From Synechocystis sp. LKSZ1 (lineage in GTDB: Bacteria; Cyanobacteriota; Cyanobacteriia; Cyanobacteriales; Microcystaceae), in the NCBI RefSeq assembly GCF_040436315.1, contig NZ_AP031572.1, positions 558,001 to 622,000 on the forward strand: a stretch of DNA of 64,000 nucleotides, written 5' to 3'. The position numbers and the translations under genes are program-made. How positions within the stretch are numbered: the first letter of the stretch is position 1; every line of letters starts with the position of its first letter. Positions 16,692 through 24,221 of this stretch are shown here, piece by piece. Below the pieces are notes generated by a model. That model searched no databases, was not told the origin of the DNA, and was given only the letters and a program-made list of their open reading frames with translations.

Positions 16692-18575
16692 CTAGCGAGC
16701 GTCCCAAAGGGCCTGGATACGTTCATCGAGCTCTTGTCCGAGATCAATGTGCTGTAAACTGCCTTGATTTCCTTCCCAGGTAGCCGCGAGACATCCCAGA
16801 CGACCAACGGGGGCCAGAGCGGTGAGCGTCGCTCCTAGTTCAAAATGGCCAATCCGAAAGCCTTCGTGGTTGAGTAACAACACTTGGCCCTGGGTATCCG
16901 CCAGGAGGTAGCCCCAGGCAAAGGGCAGGATAAATTGGGGTTTGAAATCCAGCGCAAAACGAGTCACCTTCAGCGGTTGCAATCGCACCAATACCGCCGT
17001 TGTGGGCTCCCTCAGGTCTAGGCCGAATAGATGATTCCGGGAACAGGGATTAAAGGTCAAGGCGCTGAGGAGAAACGCCAAGGAAAAGGCAGACATCACC
17101 TGGCCCCGCCGATTGAACAATTGCACAAGCGTGCTCTGTCGTTGGCCAGTTTTGATTAACAGCACCAAAAGGCCATGGCGATGGTCTAGGGTAATCAGTT
17201 GGGACGGGAGGAGCGTTCCGTGGGGTGTTCCGAGGGACTTTCCCTGGCAGAGATTCCAGACCTGAAAGTAACCCTTCCCCGACTGGGGCAAAGGCTCTCG
17301 GCTTTTAATACAAGCTAACCATTGGCCCTGGGGGTCTAGACTCCAGAGTAAACGTTCCGCCGACCAGCAGACCTGGGCCTGGGGAGAGCGACGATTGAGC
17401 GCCAGGGTTTCAGGAAATTGGTAAAAACAGTAGCGTTGACTCGAGCCTGGGGCCATCAGAGGAAGGGCTTGGCCAACAACATTTAGACCGCGGTCATTGA
17501 CCTGGAAACCAATGATGGCCGTATCTAGGCCCACTTCCCAAGCAGGTTCATAGGCTCCTTGTAAATCCTCTCCAGGATACCGCCAACAACTCAGTTGATT
17601 CTTAAGGGCCAGATAAACCTTGGTATTCACAACGGCCAGATGGCGGACAGGAAAGGCCAAGGGATCACTCTGGGTAACTTGGACTGGGTAGGGAGAGGTG
17701 ATAGGAACGGTGTTGAAGAAACCCGATAGCTCGCCCGTTGAGGACTGGGATACTTGACGAGAAATCGACTGAACCGCTTCTAGCATGGCCTGGGCACTAC
17801 TAAACCGCTTTTGGGGGAGTTTTTCGAGGGCCTGGGCCACAATGGGCACCAGCAGAGGCGGGAAATTTGGTGGAAACTGAAGACGATAATTCAAATGGGC
17901 TGTTTGTAGCTCTCCCGGCCGCCCAGAGAAGGGCCGCTCTCCCGCCAGTAACTCGTAGAAGAGAACCCCGACGGCGTAGAGATCGGAGACCGAGGAAACT
18001 TTGCCATAGAAACGTTCCGGGGCCATATAGGCCGGAGAGCCCGTGTAGCCCTTGCCAAAGTTGGGATTACCGGTAACGGCGGCCAGTTGAGCAATGCCAA
18101 AGTCGGTAATCTTGGCCTGCCAACCTTCAGCGGTGGGGACTAGGAGAATATTTTCTGGCTTAATATCACAATGGATAATATTTTTACGGTGGGCATGGTC
18201 TAGCGCGGAGAGAATATCCTGGATCAGTTGCAGTTTATGGCCGAGGGGAATATCTCCCTCCTGTTCTAGAAGGTCTCGGAGGGTGCCCCCTGCACAGTAT
18301 TCCATCACCAGATAGCGACCCGTCCTGTGGTACTCCAGCGCATAACAGGCCACAATACGTGGATGACGCAGGGTCACCAAGTAGGATAGTTCCCGTAGAA
18401 AGCGATTAGTGGGAAAAACGCCATGCTCTAGATCCTTGAGGGCGTAGAGCTTCCCCGTAGTACGATGCACGGCGCAGTAAACGCGTCCGAACTGTCCCTG
18501 GCCAATTTGTCCCAAAATACGATAGTGTGAACGCGACTGCTGGGGCCGAGGCAATACATTCCAGGGAGACGCCAT
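16692..18575 (-). CDS. Non-RD Hanks-type Ser/Thr kinase with C-terminal sensor-like domain (Pap cluster, slr0152-like)
   Basis: The N-terminal half is a complete kinase domain. It shows a glycine loop at 22-32 (GQIGQGQFGRV), Lys47 in YALK, Glu62 in RELS, HCDIKPEN at 135-142 with catalytic Asp137, and DFG at 158-160. The usual HRD arginine is Cys136, so it is a non-RD kinase. The remaining 330 residues have no membrane helix and look beta-rich, perhaps a propeller. It is the last gene of the nine-gene cluster matching slr0144-slr0152, which in Synechocystis 6803 was described as an operon for photosystem II assembly. Targets are unknown. Confidence 0.88.
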   Translation of the reverse strand: MASPWNVLPRPQQSRSHYRILGQIGQGQFGRVYCAVHRTTGKLYALKDLEHGVFPTNRFLRELSYLVTLRHPRIVACYALEYHRTGRYLVMEYCAGGTLRDLLEQEGDIPLGHKLQLIQDILSALDHAHRKNIIHCDIKPENILLVPTAEGWQAKITDFGIAQLAAVTGNPNFGKGYTGSPAYMAPERFYGKVSSVSDLYAVGVLFYELLAGERPFSGRPGELQTAHLNYRLQFPPNFPPLLVPIVAQALEKLPQKRFSSAQAMLEAVQSISRQVSQSSTGELSGFFNTVPITSPYPVQVTQSDPLAFPVRHLAVVNTKVYLALKNQLSCWRYPGEDLQGAYEPAWEVGLDTAIIGFQVNDRGLNVVGQALPLMAPGSSQRYCFYQFPETLALNRRSPQAQVCWSAERLLWSLDPQGQWLACIKSREPLPQSGKGYFQVWNLCQGKSLGTPHGTLLPSQLITLDHRHGLLVLLIKTGQRQSTLVQLFNRRGQVMSAFSLAFLLSALTFNPCSRNHLFGLDLREPTTAVLVRLQPLKVTRFALDFKPQFILPFAWGYLLADTQGQVLLLNHEGFRIGHFELGATLTALAPVGRLGCLAATWEGNQGSLQHIDLGQELDERIQALWDAR

Positions 18576-18653
18576 AGGAAAGGGGAGGACAGGGCTTTCT
18601 CATTGTACCCTCCCTCCCTGGAGCTGTTGTTGTTGTTAAGCAATAACTACGAT

Positions 18654-19595
18654 CTAGTTAAACAGGTTGTCCGCCGTCACGTCACTCTCCACCGCTAAGA
18701 GGGGTTTCATCGGGGCTTCGTCGTCGTTGCCATTACCGCCATTGACGTAGGCAAAGGCTTCGGTAGGCTGTTCGGTCTTGGTGGGGAGAACGCCAGTAAA
18801 GGGTTCCTGCAGATCATAGAATTCTTTCCCCAATTCTCGCGCCCGGTCGTAGTTTTCTAGATCTCCCTGATCAAAGAAGAGTTTCGCCGCCTGACGTAGG
18901 TCTTCCACCGCCGGTTTGCGCTCTCCCAATTCAGCGTAGATAATGCCCCGTTGGTAGTAGGCTCCAGCCAGTTCACTATTGAAGCGGATGGCCTCACTGT
19001 AGTCACGGATCGCTTCGGGACGGTCCCCCAATTTTTGATGGCTCAGGCCCCGTTGGTAGTAGGCCTCCGCTCTGGGGCCAGCCTCTAGGTGGTGGGAGCA
19101 ATTCACCATTTGCCGGAGTTCCGTTACCACACCGACCAGGTCTTGATGCTGTTGGGCCTGGCTTTGGGCGGTTTGCTGGGCTTCGACTTGGAGATTCGCC
19201 AACTGGGATTGGAGTTGTTCCCCTTGGCGGGCTAGGGATTGGCTCAGGGCCTCATGATTGCTGACTTGGGCCTGTTGTTGTTGGTCGAGCTGATGCTTGG
19301 TTTCCTGCTGAAACTTTTGCAAATAATCCGTTAGGGCCGCTTGGTGTTGGTTAATCTGCTGAACCACCTGGGCCGTTGCCGCCTCTTGGCGCTGGAGCAT
19401 TTGCTCTGCTAACTGCCGACGATTTAAGAGATGGAGTCCCACGGCCGCCGCCACGGGAATTACCCCTGCGGCTGGATTAGCAGGAATGGCAATAGAAGCA
19501 ACGGCACCCCCTAGGAGGCCAAAGACGGATAGGCCATCCAGCAAGTTTGCCTGACCGGAGGCTGGGGAAGTCGGGGTATTGACGGAATTTTCCAT
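18654..19595 (-). CDS. TPR and coiled-coil protein (Pap cluster, slr0151-like)
   Basis: This protein of about 313 residues has a Gly/Ala-rich hydrophobic stretch near 20-55, probably a membrane hairpin. A long glutamine-rich coiled coil follows, about 60-160. Two or three TPR units come next, including AYYQRGLSHQKLGDRPEAI and AYYQRGIIYAELGERKPAV. The Synechocystis counterpart Slr0151 has been linked to photosystem II assembly and repair. The frame extends to a TTG at 19607, but ATG 19595 is preferred because AAGGA lies upstream of it at a workable distance. It sits 48 bases after the ferredoxin gene in the same direction. Confidence 0.85.
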   Translation of the reverse strand: MENSVNTPTSPASGQANLLDGLSVFGLLGGAVASIAIPANPAAGVIPVAAAVGLHLLNRRQLAEQMLQRQEAATAQVVQQINQHQAALTDYLQKFQQETKHQLDQQQQAQVSNHEALSQSLARQGEQLQSQLANLQVEAQQTAQSQAQQHQDLVGVVTELRQMVNCSHHLEAGPRAEAYYQRGLSHQKLGDRPEAIRDYSEAIRFNSELAGAYYQRGIIYAELGERKPAVEDLRQAAKLFFDQGDLENYDRARELGKEFYDLQEPFTGVLPTKTEQPTEAFAYVNGGNGNDDEAPMKPLLAVESDVTADNLFN

Positions 19596-19643
19596 AGTAT
19601 TTTTCAATCCTTAGACTTACAAACGAGAACAATGAGCACAAAA

Positions 19644-19955
19644 CTAACCAAAAATCTCCTCCGATTGGTGGGTTAAAACCTTGCAATTAGAGGTAGGGGT
19701 CGCGGAGCAGAGGAGAACATAGCCGGACTTCAGCTCATCGGGCTTTAGGAAGGAGAGGGCCTTTTCCGTCTGTTCGACAGTTCCTTCCAGTAGAACACCG
19801 AGGCAATCAAAACAAGCCCCCGCACAGCAGGAGTAAGGTAATTCAATCCCGGCTTCTTCGGCGATATCCAAAATAATCTCATCCTCGCCGACCATGATGG
19901 TCTGGTTCAGTCCCTTGGCTTCATTCACCAGGGTTACCGAGAATTTTGTACTCAT
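19644..19955 (-). CDS. Plant-type [2Fe-2S] ferredoxin (Pap cluster, slr0150-like)
   Basis: This is a 103-residue electron carrier. The cluster ligands are Cys43, Cys48, Cys51 and Cys83, in the C-x4-C-x2-C spacing of photosynthetic ferredoxins (SCCAGACFDC and LLCSATP). The N-terminus has the usual beta-grasp start (VTLVNEAKG). Inside the Pap cluster it probably gives electrons to a redox step in cofactor or photosystem assembly. That is inferred from position; the donor and acceptor are not known. It is only 6 bases downstream of the preceding gene. Confidence 0.92.
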   Translation of the reverse strand: MSTKFSVTLVNEAKGLNQTIMVGEDEIILDIAEEAGIELPYSCCAGACFDCLGVLLEGTVEQTEKALSFLKPDELKSGYVLLCSATPTSNCKVLTHQSEEIFG

Positions 19956-19961
19956 TTTTGT

Positions 19962-20465
19962 CTAGTTACTCAAAATGGTGTGGTCGAGTTTCAGGGCCGG
20001 TAAGACCAGATTCGCTTCCTCGGGGGTGAGAAATTCCTGGATCACATCCTGAATTACCTTGTAGCTGATCTTGGCGTAGTCGGTGTAGTTGTAGGCCCGG
20101 ACAATGGTTTGATACCAAATCAGTAGGCCTTCCCGCAGGCGATCCAGGTCATTAAACAAAACGGCGGTCACCGAACAGCGAAAGACATTGGTCATATCGC
20201 GGCGACAGATTTCCGTCACATCCCGTTCTCCCATGTGGAAGGTGTCTTGCTTGAGGCCGTGCTTGACGGCTTCCCAACGATGGATAATTTGCTCTTCTTG
20301 GTCGCGGATTTTTTCGTAAGCACTCAGGCGCTGGTCAGCGGAGTCGAGGTAATCCTGTAAAAATTGCAATTCCGCATCGCTAGCGTAGCGGCCGTCGGCA
20401 TCGATACTGAGGCGAGTGAGTTGTTTGAACATGGGCGTCAATTCCTTAGGATAAAAAGTCATCAT
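19962..20465 (-). CDS. Phycobilisome-fold protein with conserved bilin-site cysteine (Pap cluster, slr0149-like)
   Basis: This is a helical protein of about 167 residues with the phycobiliprotein globin fold. IDADGRYASDAELQFLQDYL matches the region after the N-terminal helices, and a later helix carries ICRRDMTNVFRC. Cys87 with Arg89-Asp90 copies the C-x-R-D motif that carries the chromophore in allophycocyanin and phycocyanin. A GTG at 20474 would give 3 extra residues, but ATG 20465 follows an AGGTGG ribosome-binding site. Whether it binds a bilin is unproven. It lies between the two ferredoxin genes. Confidence 0.75.
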   Translation of the reverse strand: MMTFYPKELTPMFKQLTRLSIDADGRYASDAELQFLQDYLDSADQRLSAYEKIRDQEEQIIHRWEAVKHGLKQDTFHMGERDVTEICRRDMTNVFRCSVTAVLFNDLDRLREGLLIWYQTIVRAYNYTDYAKISYKVIQDVIQEFLTPEEANLVLPALKLDHTILSN

Positions 20466-20474
20466 GGAGACCAC

Positions 20475-20957
20475 CTAGGCCTCTCGGGTTTTAGCCAGAA
20501 AATCCTTGGCTTCCACTTGAGTGTCTTGGAGTTGGCTAATCATGGAGCGGGTAATCAACTTACCGGCTTCTACCAACACAGCCCCCGTAATGGGATGGAG
20601 GATATTGTCTTCCGCACGGCGGCCAATTAAGTCTTCGATGTTGTCAACCGCGCTGATGTAGAGACCAGAGGGGAGTTCCACCACGACCCCTTCACCCAAG
20701 ACCCTCGCCTGACAGGCGAGGCGGGAAAATTTATTAGAGGTCGTAATCACTTCTAGGGTGCGCTGTTCCCGACGATTGAGAGGAGAAAGGCTTTCCATGC
20801 CCTGGGTGATATAGACATGACAGGTGGCGCACATGCCCCGGCCACCGCACTCCTTCATGACTTGCAGGTCTTTACTGAGCAGGCCCGATAGCAAATTATC
20901 GTTCGTTTGAATGGCGACTTCAACATTAATCGGGTCCAGCTTAATAATTTTGGCCAC
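20475..20957 (-). CDS. [2Fe-2S] ferredoxin with C-terminal extension (Pap cluster, slr0148-like)
   Basis: This is a 160-residue ferredoxin. Ligands Cys37, Cys43, Cys46 and Cys82 follow C-x5-C-x2-C (ECGGRGMCATC, then ACQARV), closer to the adrenodoxin or Isc type than to the photosynthetic type of the neighbouring ferredoxin. About 60 residues follow the fold, from SAVDNIEDLIGRR to the end, and are not part of a standard ferredoxin; they may dock with partners in the cluster. Two different ferredoxins in one operon suggest two separate electron-transfer steps. Confidence 0.88.
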   Translation of the reverse strand: MAKIIKLDPINVEVAIQTNDNLLSGLLSKDLQVMKECGGRGMCATCHVYITQGMESLSPLNRREQRTLEVITTSNKFSRLACQARVLGEGVVVELPSGLYISAVDNIEDLIGRRAEDNILHPITGAVLVEAGKLITRSMISQLQDTQVEAKDFLAKTREA

Positions 20958-20975
20958 GGAAGCATCCTCCTCGGG

Positions 20976-21641
20976 TTAATTTTGCTGACGGCACAATAGT
21001 TCCATGATGGTAGCGTGGTCATGGCCCTCTGTCAGCCAAGCAGGAACGGATTTCAGCCGTTCGGCCAAACCGATGATCAACAGATTCCGGTCGGCCCCCA
21101 AGGACTCACACTGGGTTTGTTCGCAATGCAAATTTTGGCCGGTTAACTGGCTAAAAAAGGCACTCAAGATACCCGCTTCTAGAAAGCCCATGGGCCGTTT
21201 ACCCTGGGGTGCCGTGGCAATAAAAGGAGAATTGCTGACCTCTGCCACAATGAAACCCTGCTGGTAATATTTCAGATCAATATCGAGTACCCCCCAGCCG
21301 TGGGACTTCCAGCATTGCTTCAGGCATTGCAAAAACTGTACCATTTCCATCTGGGCCAAAGGCTGTTCGTAGTATTCCGCCAATTCGTCAGCAAAGCGCT
21401 TGTAGAAGGCTGTTCCCCAGGTTTTGCCACAACTCCGCAAGGCAATCCCTGCTCCACTGCCGAGTTCCGCGTCCAGGGCCGTAAACAGGCCCTTGAGCAG
21501 GGTATCGGGCAGGGCCAGCAGACGGGCACCACTGCGGTTTTCCAATAGGCCAAATTCATTGTCCCCCTGGAGATAAACATCGGGGGCAAAGTAATTGCCC
21601 TTGAGGGGACGGGATTGAATTAAATTACTAACGTTAATCAT
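20976..21641 (-). CDS. V4R-domain protein, incomplete Cys triad (Pap cluster, slr0147-like)
   Basis: This 221-residue protein has a V4R (4-vinyl reductase) domain, a small-ligand-binding fold related to BchJ and linked to tetrapyrroles. Landmarks are GAGIALRSCGKTWG, HGWGVLDIDLKYYQQGF and LEAGILSAFFSQL. The C-terminal cysteine motif starts Cys173-x4-Cys178, but where the paralogue at 22530-23255 has a third Cys, this protein has Asn186. Its start overlaps the previous gene's stop by 4 bases (ATGA). A role in cofactor delivery to photosystem II is inferred from the cluster. Confidence 0.83.
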   Translation of the reverse strand: MINVSNLIQSRPLKGNYFAPDVYLQGDNEFGLLENRSGARLLALPDTLLKGLFTALDAELGSGAGIALRSCGKTWGTAFYKRFADELAEYYEQPLAQMEMVQFLQCLKQCWKSHGWGVLDIDLKYYQQGFIVAEVSNSPFIATAPQGKRPMGFLEAGILSAFFSQLTGQNLHCEQTQCESLGADRNLLIIGLAERLKSVPAWLTEGHDHATIMELLCRQQN

Positions 21642-22144
21642 CCTTGCTCTCCTGCCATACTAAGTTGCTCGGGTTGGGGTTGGGCCTGGCCTAGCACCGT
21701 GGTCTCTGCCTGGGCCAAGAAGGGCCGGAGCAGGGTGAATTGGGCTTCCGGTAGGGCTTCCTGGAGGTATTGGACGAGGGCCTCAGCGAGGGTATTTTCA
21801 ATGGCATGTAGATCATGGGCAGTGACCATATCCCCCAGCCACTCCAGTAGTCGATACTGTAAATATTCGGGATTGCTGAGGAGCATACCCATGGCACTAT
21901 AGCGGAGGATACTAATCCAGTGGAGCAGGGCCTTTTCTAAGGTCGGGGTTGGGGTATCGGGGTAGGCCATCTCCAGACGATCTGCTAGGGTCTGGAAAAT
22001 GTCGAGTTCATGGTCTCGTAGGTAACGGTAGGCGGCGAGGCGTTCCTGCAAGAGTCCCAAATGCTTTTGAAAGGAAGCGACCTCCAGGGCATGGAGGTAA
22101 TGATCCTCAGCACGGTGAAATAAACGTTCAAAATCTCTTTGCAT
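21638..22144 (-). CDS. Phycobilisome-fold protein without cysteine (Pap cluster, slr0146-like)
   Basis: This all-helical protein of 168 residues is the likely counterpart of slr0146. It shares length and helix pattern with the phycobilisome-like protein encoded at 19962-20465, including HLGLLQERLAAYRYLRDHE and ILRYSAMGMLLSNPEYL. Unlike that paralogue it contains no cysteine at all, so it cannot bind a bilin covalently in the usual way. It may be a structural partner of its paralogue, as alpha and beta subunits pair in phycobiliproteins; that is inference. It overlaps the following V4R gene by 4 bases. Confidence 0.7.
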   Translation of the reverse strand: MQRDFERLFHRAEDHYLHALEVASFQKHLGLLQERLAAYRYLRDHELDIFQTLADRLEMAYPDTPTPTLEKALLHWISILRYSAMGMLLSNPEYLQYRLLEWLGDMVTAHDLHAIENTLAEALVQYLQEALPEAQFTLLRPFLAQAETTVLGQAQPQPEQLSMAGEQG

Positions 22145-22155
22145 GGCGGTAGAAC

Positions 22156-22533
22156 CTAAAATAAACCGGATAAATCAGTGAGATCAAGGTCGGGAGCCGT
22201 TGCGACGAGGGGAGTAGGCCGGGCTGCAGAAGCTTCTTGCACGGGGGCCTGGGCATTAAAGCGCCGGAAAAAATCAGCAACGGATAGGGTCAGAGCCGGG
22301 GGAGTTTCGGTCACGGCCACTGGTGGGGAGATCTCGGACTGAGACGGATGGGCCTTACCCAGCCAGTTAACCTGTTGGAGGAAATTCCCCACGCTTAGAC
22401 AAACAAGGGAGGGTAGGGAGGATACCTCTTCCGGGGAGAGGCTCGGACTCAGGACTACGGCATCGCCTGACCAGTTGTAGCCTTGGAAAAATTCGTGAAC
22501 ACTCACCCCAGCCCAATGGACTTGTGGGCTCAT
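22156..22533 (-). CDS. Small protein with three short repeated motifs (Pap cluster, slr0145-like)
   Basis: This 125-residue protein has no known domain. Three similar segments stand out: SVHEFFQGYNW at 11-21, SVGNFLQQVNW at 47-57 and SVADFFRRFNA at 84-94. They are separated by Pro/Ser/Ala-rich, probably disordered linkers. Each repeat looks like a short amphipathic helix of the form S-V-x-x-F-(F/L)-x-x-x-N-W. The layout suggests a flexible scaffold that binds three copies of a partner, perhaps one of the cluster proteins. The start overlaps the slr0144-like stop by 4 bases. Confidence 0.75.
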   Translation of the reverse strand: MSPQVHWAGVSVHEFFQGYNWSGDAVVLSPSLSPEEVSSLPSLVCLSVGNFLQQVNWLGKAHPSQSEISPPVAVTETPPALTLSVADFFRRFNAQAPVQEASAARPTPLVATAPDLDLTDLSGLF

Positions 22534-23255
22534 TTCAAATACTCTCCGTGGTTGAGTTTGGTCTCAATATCCTTGGCGTTGGCCCCCTCATTGAGCCAGA
22601 AGGTGGCTGCATCAATACGGTCTTGTTTGCCAATCAGGAATTTGCAGTAGGTTTCCCCCATGGCGTAGCACTGGATTTCAATGCAATTCAGGGATTTTTT
22701 CACTAATCGGCTAAAGAAGCCCGCCAACAGGCCAGCGTAGATATGACACACGGGTTTGCCAACATTCCCCAGGGTGCGTGCCACGGCCGAATCGAAGATA
22801 TCGACGAAGAGAAAACCATTTTTCTGCTCACTGAGGTCAATGGCCCAGTTCCCCCAGCCTTGGGCTGTAAATGGCCACCACCATCCTTCGAGGACGTAGT
22901 TGAGGTTTAATTCATTAAGGGAGCTGGTGTAGCCAAATTCTGTCAGAAACCATTGGTGGAAAAACTCTGCGTCGTAGTGCCCCCATTCCTTACCAATGTT
23001 GTACATAACCACACTAGAGGCATTGCCGACTTCTTCTTGTAATCCATCGATCAGGCCGATAATGAAATCTTCGCTGGTGAGTACGTTGCGACAATTATTC
23101 CAATCAACGATCGACCCCGTGGCCATCTGGAAACAGAAAAAATCCTCCACTTGGTAGTGATGATGTTTTTGGGGATGAATTTTTCTTAAGGTATGCTCAA
23201 GCATCGCGTTAGACTGAGCAGCAGATGTCGTTTGATTAAGGGAGGTTAAAACCAT
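22530..23255 (-). CDS. V4R-domain protein with complete Cys triad (Pap cluster, slr0144-like)
   Basis: This first gene of the cluster encodes 241 residues with a V4R domain. It shows VVMYNIGKEWG, GWGNWAIDL and HIYAGLLAGFFSRLV. The C-terminal motif has Cys191-x4-Cys196-x7-Cys204 (LNCIEIQCYAMGETYC), and Cys170-His171 precede it, so a metal or thioether ligand site is plausible. In Synechocystis the counterpart was implicated in photosystem II assembly. The gene follows a long AT-rich intergenic region that must hold the operon promoter. Confidence 0.85.
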   Translation of the reverse strand: MVLTSLNQTTSAAQSNAMLEHTLRKIHPQKHHHYQVEDFFCFQMATGSIVDWNNCRNVLTSEDFIIGLIDGLQEEVGNASSVVMYNIGKEWGHYDAEFFHQWFLTEFGYTSSLNELNLNYVLEGWWWPFTAQGWGNWAIDLSEQKNGFLFVDIFDSAVARTLGNVGKPVCHIYAGLLAGFFSRLVKKSLNCIEIQCYAMGETYCKFLIGKQDRIDAATFWLNEGANAKDIETKLNHGEYLK

Positions 23256-23692
23256 GGATTGAATCCCCTCAAGAGAGTTGAACTGACATTAGAAGTTATA
23301 GGTAGCGCTTCCGTATTCTAAACACTTTTTCCCAGGGAATTCCTCGGTGTTTTCGAGGAGGCTTGATGTAATTCCCCCGACCTATCCGTATTTTTTCGTA
23401 GGCTAAAACGCTACCGATACAGGCCTTTCGACCCAGAAATAGCCACCCTCGCAACCCAGTGGCCAAGAGAGCTCCCTTGGATCACTTAAGTTTATATTTA
23501 TTGGTATATTGCCCATCCTAGGGATAATTAATAAAAATTACCGAGGGAAGAGAATAACGACTTGAGACCGGCTTTTTATTACTTTTATCGTGCCATATTA
23601 AAAGGTGACGTTTGATTTCTCTGTAACAAAACGTAGTATGAAATCCCGCTACATTTTTTTATATTTCTTCAAGAAAGATAACAATCCCGATT

Positions 23693-23721
23693 TTGTTAAG
23701 AATTGATCATTTTGTTATCAT
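23693..23721 (+). promoter_or_regulatory. Candidate plus-strand promoter in the intergenic region
   Basis: TTGTTA (23693-23698) and TATCAT (23716-23721) are separated by 17 bases, giving 4/6 and 5/6 matches to the standard -35 and -10 boxes. Transcription would start near 23728 and run towards the terminator at 23992-24037. In AT-rich DNA such matches also occur by chance. Confidence 0.35.
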
Positions 23722-23727
23722 AAATTT

Positions 23728-24037
23728 TCACTGCATCCTGTCGGAACGATTCATTAAACTCGTTCTTATATACCATGTATACATAATGAGACCGGTGTCT
23801 TCCCTTAACCTAAGATTAAGGTAAAGGCTTAAAAATAGAGAAAATGTGATCTTAAAGTTAGCAGAATTTGTCTTTTAGGGTTTCTTAGCCGTCGCTTGGT
23901 TCGAGCATGAGCTGTTGCTTGCTTCAGACATACCCAATATTTCCATTTTTGATACTTAATGGTTGCTTAACCCCTGAGCTATCCGCTTTCTGGTAAAGGC
24001 GTTACCTCAGTAAGGGGAGAGCCTTATACCTTTTTTT
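23728..24037 (+). ncRNA. Candidate small RNA or attenuated 5' leader
   Basis: A plus-strand intrinsic terminator lies in this region although no plus-strand gene precedes it; the gene to the left runs the other way. The region upstream therefore probably encodes a short transcript of up to about 310 bases. Either it is a free small RNA, or it is the leader of the FHA-PAS-GGDEF-EAL gene that starts 184 bases further on, with the terminator acting as an attenuator. The 5' end is only guessed from a promoter match. No known RNA family was recognised. Confidence 0.45.
23992..24037 (+). terminator. Strong intrinsic terminator, plus strand
   Basis: GGTAAAGGC (23992-24000) pairs with GCCTT-A-TACC (24021-24030) with one bulged A, giving nine base pairs. 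An inner TTAC/GTAA hairpin can form in the loop. Seven T follow at once (24031-24037). There is no A tract on the left side, so it works only for plus-strand transcripts. Confidence 0.75.
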
Positions 24038-24221
24038 GAGAGCATTGTGGTCTTACCAAGGTGGCAGGGGGATGACGAAAAACCAGATTGTTAGGATAAT
24101 TTTAGAACAGATTCTCCTCAACCAATAGCTCAATTCGCGCCAGAATAACAACGCTAGAGTTGTTTTGTTAGACACTATTATCTTTGTACTTTCCTGACTT
24201 GTCCTGCTCGCCGCCTCTGCC

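Larger units (their letters stand above)
23256..24221 (+). other. Long AT-rich intergenic region without protein genes
   Basis: No convincing protein gene lies here in either direction. The left end should hold the Pap operon promoter: on the minus strand GTTTAG (23318-23323) and TATAAC (23295-23300) are 17 bases apart, a weak candidate. Small inverted repeats occur at 23341-23359 (TCCTCG/CGAGGA) and 23803-23821 (CCTTAA/TTAAGG), and a 10-base palindrome at 23775-23784. A plus-strand promoter candidate and a strong plus-strand terminator lie inside and are listed separately. Confidence 0.8.
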
